Below, piece after piece: positions 60,796 through 64,000 of a stretch of DNA of 64,000 bases. The first letter of the stretch is position 1; each line of letters starts with the position of its first letter. This DNA is from Paenibacillus caseinilyticus (lineage in GTDB: Bacteria; Bacillota; Bacilli; Paenibacillales; NBRC-103111). The stretch spans positions 27,912-91,911 of the forward strand of contig NZ_JAQAGY010000028.1 of the NCBI RefSeq assembly GCF_027533645.1, given 5' to 3'. The position numbers and the translations under genes are program-made. The notes under the pieces were generated by a model. It ran no database searches. It was not told the DNA's origin and saw only the letters and a program-made list of their open reading frames with translations.

Positions 60796-62100
60796 TTATC
60801 CCTTTTTCGCCCCACTGATGGTGTCAACGAAGAAGTTTTTGATCGCCCGGAAGAAGAGTCGGACCCAGCTTCCTTTCTCTACTTCTTGAGCAGCCACCAG
60901 GTTCACGGTATGCTCACTGCCGTTATACGTCACCTTAGCCGTACCGAGAACTTGCCCTTTCTGAATCGGAGCCGTAATCTTGCTCTCATCAGCCAGCGCT
61001 TGTCCCGTTACTTGAATCTCGCTATCAGGTGTTCCCTTCTTAACGACAAGCTTCATTTCCTGTTCCGTAACGACGGGAACTTCCGTTTCCACGCCTTTTT
61101 TAATATTCACGGTTTGCAAGGAACTTATCGGTGCACCGGCAGCGGCGATTTGCTTCGATTCAAAATTATTGAATCCATAGTCCAGCACCTTACGTGTTTC
61201 CTCAAATCGTTTGGGCTCTGTCGGTGTTCCCATAACGACACTGATTAACCGCATGCCGTTACGTTCGGCCGTACCGGTGAAGCAATACCCGGCCTCATTC
61301 GTGTGTCCTGTTTTCAAACCATCCAACCCTTGATAAGCATAGCGCTTGAAGTTAGCATTATCTTTATTCCCTTCCAGCATCCAGTTCCAGTTGACCATAG
61401 GCGCAGGATCTTTTTCACGGAACTTACGGGTAGGGGTCTTCGTATACTCCAGAACTTTTGGGTGATCCTTGATGATTCGATAAGCAATAATAGCAGCGTC
61501 TTTCGCAGTTAGCATCGTTTCCTGTTTGTTTTCTTTCGGGGCATACTTGCCCAGATCCGCAATAGACAAGCCGGTAGCATTATTAAAATGAGCCTGAGCC
61601 GATAAACCCAACTCTTTCGCCTTATCATTCATCATTTGAGCGAATTTCTCTTCCGAACCCCCGATTCGCTCAGCAAGTGCCACAGAAGCATCATTAGACG
61701 AATAAATCGACATCGCTGCGAACATATTGTCCACTGTTGCCTGCTCATTATTCGCCAATAGTCCACCGGAACCAATGACATCAGCGGCATACTGGCTTGC
61801 CGTGATCATCTCATCCATCTTCAGCTTCCCTGCATCTACCGCTTCCATCACCAGATACTCCGTCATCATCTTAGCCATGCTCGCCGGGGGGAAAGCCTGG
61901 TCTGCATTATATTGATAGAGAATCTGTCCTGTCGCTGCATCCATCAATACCGCAGACTTTGCGTTAAGCTGAAGCTCGGTGCTTTGTGCAACCGGTGCTT
62001 CCTCAGCTCGAACTGCTGCCGGCTGGACCGCAGCCAATGTCGTATGTAACAGTAACGTAACCGCTAAGGTGGAACAAACTCGCTTTGCTCGTACGAACAA
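60796..62100 (-). CDS. dacA: D-alanyl-D-alanine carboxypeptidase (PBP5)
   Basis: A 434-residue low-molecular-weight penicillin-binding protein that trims the terminal D-Ala of peptidoglycan. Signal peptide about 1-32; active-site motifs SMAK (S74, K77), SSN (S133, N135) and KTG (262-264); C-terminal beta domain and an amphipathic tail VRLFFRAIKNFFVDTISGAK that anchors it to the membrane. TTG at 62100 follows AGGAG by nine bases; a TTG three codons earlier is directly adjacent to that box and so is unlikely. Same place after guaB as in B. subtilis. Confidence 0.95.
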   Translation of the reverse strand: MFVRAKRVCSTLAVTLLLHTTLAAVQPAAVRAEEAPVAQSTELQLNAKSAVLMDAATGQILYQYNADQAFPPASMAKMMTEYLVMEAVDAGKLKMDEMITASQYAADVIGSGGLLANNEQATVDNMFAAMSIYSSNDASVALAERIGGSEEKFAQMMNDKAKELGLSAQAHFNNATGLSIADLGKYAPKENKQETMLTAKDAAIIAYRIIKDHPKVLEYTKTPTRKFREKDPAPMVNWNWMLEGNKDNANFKRYAYQGLDGLKTGHTNEAGYCFTGTAERNGMRLISVVMGTPTEPKRFEETRKVLDYGFNNFESKQIAAAGAPISSLQTVNIKKGVETEVPVVTEQEMKLVVKKGTPDSEIQVTGQALADESKITAPIQKGQVLGTAKVTYNGSEHTVNLVAAQEVEKGSWVRLFFRAIKNFFVDTISGAKKG

Positions 62101-62155
62101 CCAACTCAACTCCTATAAAAAAAATTTAATATCACGCACTCCATATACCTTAGCT

Positions 62156-62185
62156 ATTGTACCATAAGCCTCTTTTCCTTTACAA
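62156..62185 (-). promoter_or_regulatory. Sigma-A promoter of dacA
   Basis: Minus strand: TTGTAA (62180-62185), 18-bp spacer, TACAAT (62156-62161), between the guaB terminator and dacA. Confidence 0.55.
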
Positions 62186-62218
62186 AAAAGGAAAGGACGG
62201 AAGCCGAAGCTCCCGTCC
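62183..62218 (-). terminator. Intrinsic terminator after guaB
   Basis: GGACGGGAGC pairs with GCTTCCGTCC around TTCG, followed by TTTCCTTTTTT on the minus strand. Confidence 0.92.
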
Positions 62219-62241
62219 TGCAAAATTCCAGTATACCTTGA

Positions 62242-63699
62242 TTATAATGAGTAGTTCGGAGCTTCTTTGGTGATCTGCACATCATGAGGATGGCTTTCAC
62301 GAAGTCCCGCGCCGGTAATACGGATAAAGCTCGTTTCGTTAATCAGGGCGTGGATATCCCTAGCACCGCAATAGCCCATCCCCGAACGCAAACCGCCAAC
62401 CAGTTGATACAAGGTATCAGCCAGAGGTCCCTTATAAGCCACGCGTCCCTCGATCCCTTCCGGAACCAGCTTACTCTCATTCTCTTGGAAGTAACGGTCT
62501 TTACTGCCTTCCTTCATGGCTCCAAGCGAACCCATACCACGGTAGACTTTGAACCGGCGTCCTTGATAAATCTCGGATTCCCCTGGGCTCTCTTCCGTGC
62601 CTGCGAACAAGCTGCCGATCATGACGGCACTGGCGCCTGCAGCAATAGCTTTTGCTACATCACCGGAGTACTTGATGCCGCCGTCTGCGATAATCGGTAC
62701 ATTGTATTCACGCCCCACCGATGCACAATCGTAGATAGCGGTAATCTGCGGAACACCGATACCTGCAATAACACGAGTAGTACAGATCGAGCCTGGTCCG
62801 ATCCCTACCTTTACAATGGAAGCACCCGCTTCAATCAAGTCTCTTGTTCCGTCACCGGTGGCCACATTCCCGGCACAGATAGGAAGTTCAGGATACTGTT
62901 CGCGGATTTTGCGGACTGTATTCAAGATATTGATATGATGTCCGTGAGCGGAATCCACAACAATAAGATCCACACCAGCTTCCACCAAAGCAGCAGTCCG
63001 TTCCATGACATCTTTCGACACGCCGACCGCAGCACCAGCCAGCAGACGGCCATGCTTGTCTTTTGCCGAATTTGGGAATTGGATAGCCTTCTCGATATCC
63101 TTAATGGTAATAAGACCTTTCAGAACATTGTTCTCATCGACCAATGGAAGCTTCTCGATCTTGTGCTTTTGTAAGAGGCCTTCTGCTTGCTGCAAAGTAG
63201 TGCCTACTGGAGCTGTAACCAGATTCTCACGAGTCATAACTTCTTTAATTTTAATCGAATAATCATGTACGAAACGAAGATCCCGATTCGTCAGGATTCC
63301 CACAAGCTTATTGTCTTCATCGCAGATGGGCACACCCGAAATCCGGTACTTTGCCATAAGCTCTTCAGCATCATATACATGATGATCAGGAGTAAGGGAG
63401 AAAGGATTCGTGATGACGCCGCTCTCGGAACGTTTAACGCGGTCCACTTCTTCTGCTTGTTGAGCGATCGGCATATTCTTATGAATAATCCCGATTCCGC
63501 CCTCTCTGGCCATAGCTATAGCCAATGCCGATTCCGTTACCGTATCCATCGCCGAGCTGAGGAAGGGAATATTCAACTTGATAGCGCCGGTTAATTCTGT
63601 CGAGATGTTAATTTCTTTACCGAACACATCCGATTTACGAGGCACCAGCAATACGTCGTCGAATGTCAGCCCTTCTTTGGCAAACTTAGTCTCCCACAC
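62242..63699 (-). CDS. guaB: Inosine 5'-monophosphate dehydrogenase
   Basis: A 485-residue enzyme that oxidises IMP to XMP, the committed step to GMP. The catalytic Cys loop is GIGPGSICTTRVIAGIG (about residue 305); two CBS domains (about 93-205) are inserted in the TIM barrel, and the flap reads GSLGAMKEGSKDRYFQ. GTG at 63699 follows GGAGG by nine bases. It lies beside the rRNA operon and dacA, as near the origin in B. subtilis. Confidence 0.97.
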   Translation of the reverse strand: MWETKFAKEGLTFDDVLLVPRKSDVFGKEINISTELTGAIKLNIPFLSSAMDTVTESALAIAMAREGGIGIIHKNMPIAQQAEEVDRVKRSESGVITNPFSLTPDHHVYDAEELMAKYRISGVPICDEDNKLVGILTNRDLRFVHDYSIKIKEVMTRENLVTAPVGTTLQQAEGLLQKHKIEKLPLVDENNVLKGLITIKDIEKAIQFPNSAKDKHGRLLAGAAVGVSKDVMERTAALVEAGVDLIVVDSAHGHHINILNTVRKIREQYPELPICAGNVATGDGTRDLIEAGASIVKVGIGPGSICTTRVIAGIGVPQITAIYDCASVGREYNVPIIADGGIKYSGDVAKAIAAGASAVMIGSLFAGTEESPGESEIYQGRRFKVYRGMGSLGAMKEGSKDRYFQENESKLVPEGIEGRVAYKGPLADTLYQLVGGLRSGMGYCGARDIHALINETSFIRITGAGLRESHPHDVQITKEAPNYSL

Positions 63700-63755
63700 A
63701 AAAATAATCCTCCTTCATGTTATACCTCATATAAAGCCCGAAAAGTATTATTGCA

Positions 63756-63785
63756 ATCTTATCAAATGCCCAATTTTAATGTCAA
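63756..63785 (-). promoter_or_regulatory. Sigma-A promoter of guaB
   Basis: Minus strand: consensus TTGACA (63780-63785), 18-bp spacer, TAAGAT (63756-63761). Leader of about 50 nt. Confidence 0.7.
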
Positions 63786-63835
63786 GCCTAAACTAGGTCC
63801 ATTTTCACTGGGTTTTCAATCCAATCTAGCAAATT

Positions 63836-63880
63836 GCAAATAAAAGAGCCCTTCCGGATTAAAATCCAAAAGAGCTCTTT
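63836..63880 (-). terminator. Terminator of the ribosomal RNA operon
   Basis: An 18-bp stem (63863-63880 with 63843-63860), including three G-U wobbles, a 2-nt loop and a short T-rich tail. It directly follows the 5S rRNA. Confidence 0.85.
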
Positions 63881-63881
63881 G

Positions 63882-63998
63882 GCTTGGCGACGTTCTACTC
63901 TCCCAGGACCCTGCGGTCCAAGTACCATCGACGCTGGAAGGCTTAACGTTCGTGTTCGGGATGGGTACGCGTGGTTCCCTTCCGCCATCATCACCAAA
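63882..63998 (-). rRNA. rrf: 5S ribosomal RNA
   Basis: About 117 nt, reading TTTGGTGATGATGGCGG at the 5' end, with CCCATCCCGAACACGA, GTTAAGCCTTCCAGCG, GATGGTACTTGGACCGC and GAGAGTAGAACGTCGCCAAG, the conserved 5S landmarks. Ends pair (TTTGGTG with CGCCAAG). The last gene of an rRNA operon whose 23S lies beyond the right edge; the exact 5' end may reach the edge by one or two bases. Confidence 0.95.
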
Positions 63999-64000
63999 CG

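Overview
The window looks like an origin-proximal chromosome segment of an endospore-forming, probably motile member of the Bacillales, most likely Paenibacillus or a close relative. The grounds are a moderately high GC content, strong AGGAGG-type ribosome-binding sites, frequent TTG/GTG starts, spoIIID/spoIIQ/spoIID/spoIIR/sspP, flagellar rod genes, an 11-gene nuo operon without nuoEFG, and an S-layer-anchored protease next to csaB. The species cannot be fixed from the sequence alone. Nearly everything is on the minus strand, which fits a replication origin beyond the right end.

Layout, left to right. (1) 1-13155, minus: csaB (cut by the edge), a DUF5693 membrane protein, pgcA, fabZ, a CDP-alcohol phosphatidyltransferase, an EpuA-type protein, flhP, flhO, mbl, spoIIID, spoIIQ, spoIID, murA, ywzB: the envelope, cell-shape and sporulation cluster known from B. 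subtilis. (2) 13270-27297: an S8 protease with SLH anchors, a plus-strand ohrR, then nuoABCDHIJKLMN. (3) 27712-35084: the ATP synthase operon atpZ-I-B-E-F-H-A-G-D-C. (4) 35259-46788: mnaA, upp, glyA, ywlG, rpiB, ywlE, mntP, tsaC (ywlC), spoIIR, prmC, prfA, ychF. A ZTP riboswitch with a terminator leads the rpiB-ywlG-glyA unit. (5) 46977-56286, an accessory stretch: an amidase and a PilZ protein behind a cyclic-di-GMP-I riboswitch, a cluster of five consensus DnaA boxes in front of plus-strand tadA, dedA, an ECF sigma/anti-sigma/polytopic-membrane-protein operon, tRNA-Arg, map and helD. (6) 56421-63998: small sporulation-type genes including sspP, tRNA-Ser, serS, pdxT, pdxS, dacA, guaB and the 5S rRNA ending a ribosomal RNA operon.

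How it works together. The window covers energy conversion (a quinone-reducing complex I-type pump plus F1Fo synthase), wall building and remodelling (murA, mbl, dacA, spoIID/spoIIQ, amidase), one-carbon and nucleotide metabolism (glyA under ZTP control, upp, guaB), PLP synthesis, and translation housekeeping (prfA/prmC, tsaC, serS, tadA, map, ychF). spoIIQ and spoIIR carry matching sigma-F promoters; spoIID and spoIIID carry sigma-E-like ones. csaB and the SLH protease belong to one surface-anchoring route.

The points most worth following up are the two riboswitches (c-di-GMP-I in front of a c-di-GMP receptor; ZTP in front of rpiB-ywlG-glyA), the DnaA-box cluster straddling the tadA promoter, a probable ATT start codon in the ECF sigma gene, the sigma/anti-sigma/triple-repeat membrane-protein operon, and a roughly 40-residue insertion in the YwlE-type phosphatase. 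All gene functions are inferred from recognisable motifs and gene order; nothing was searched against a database.
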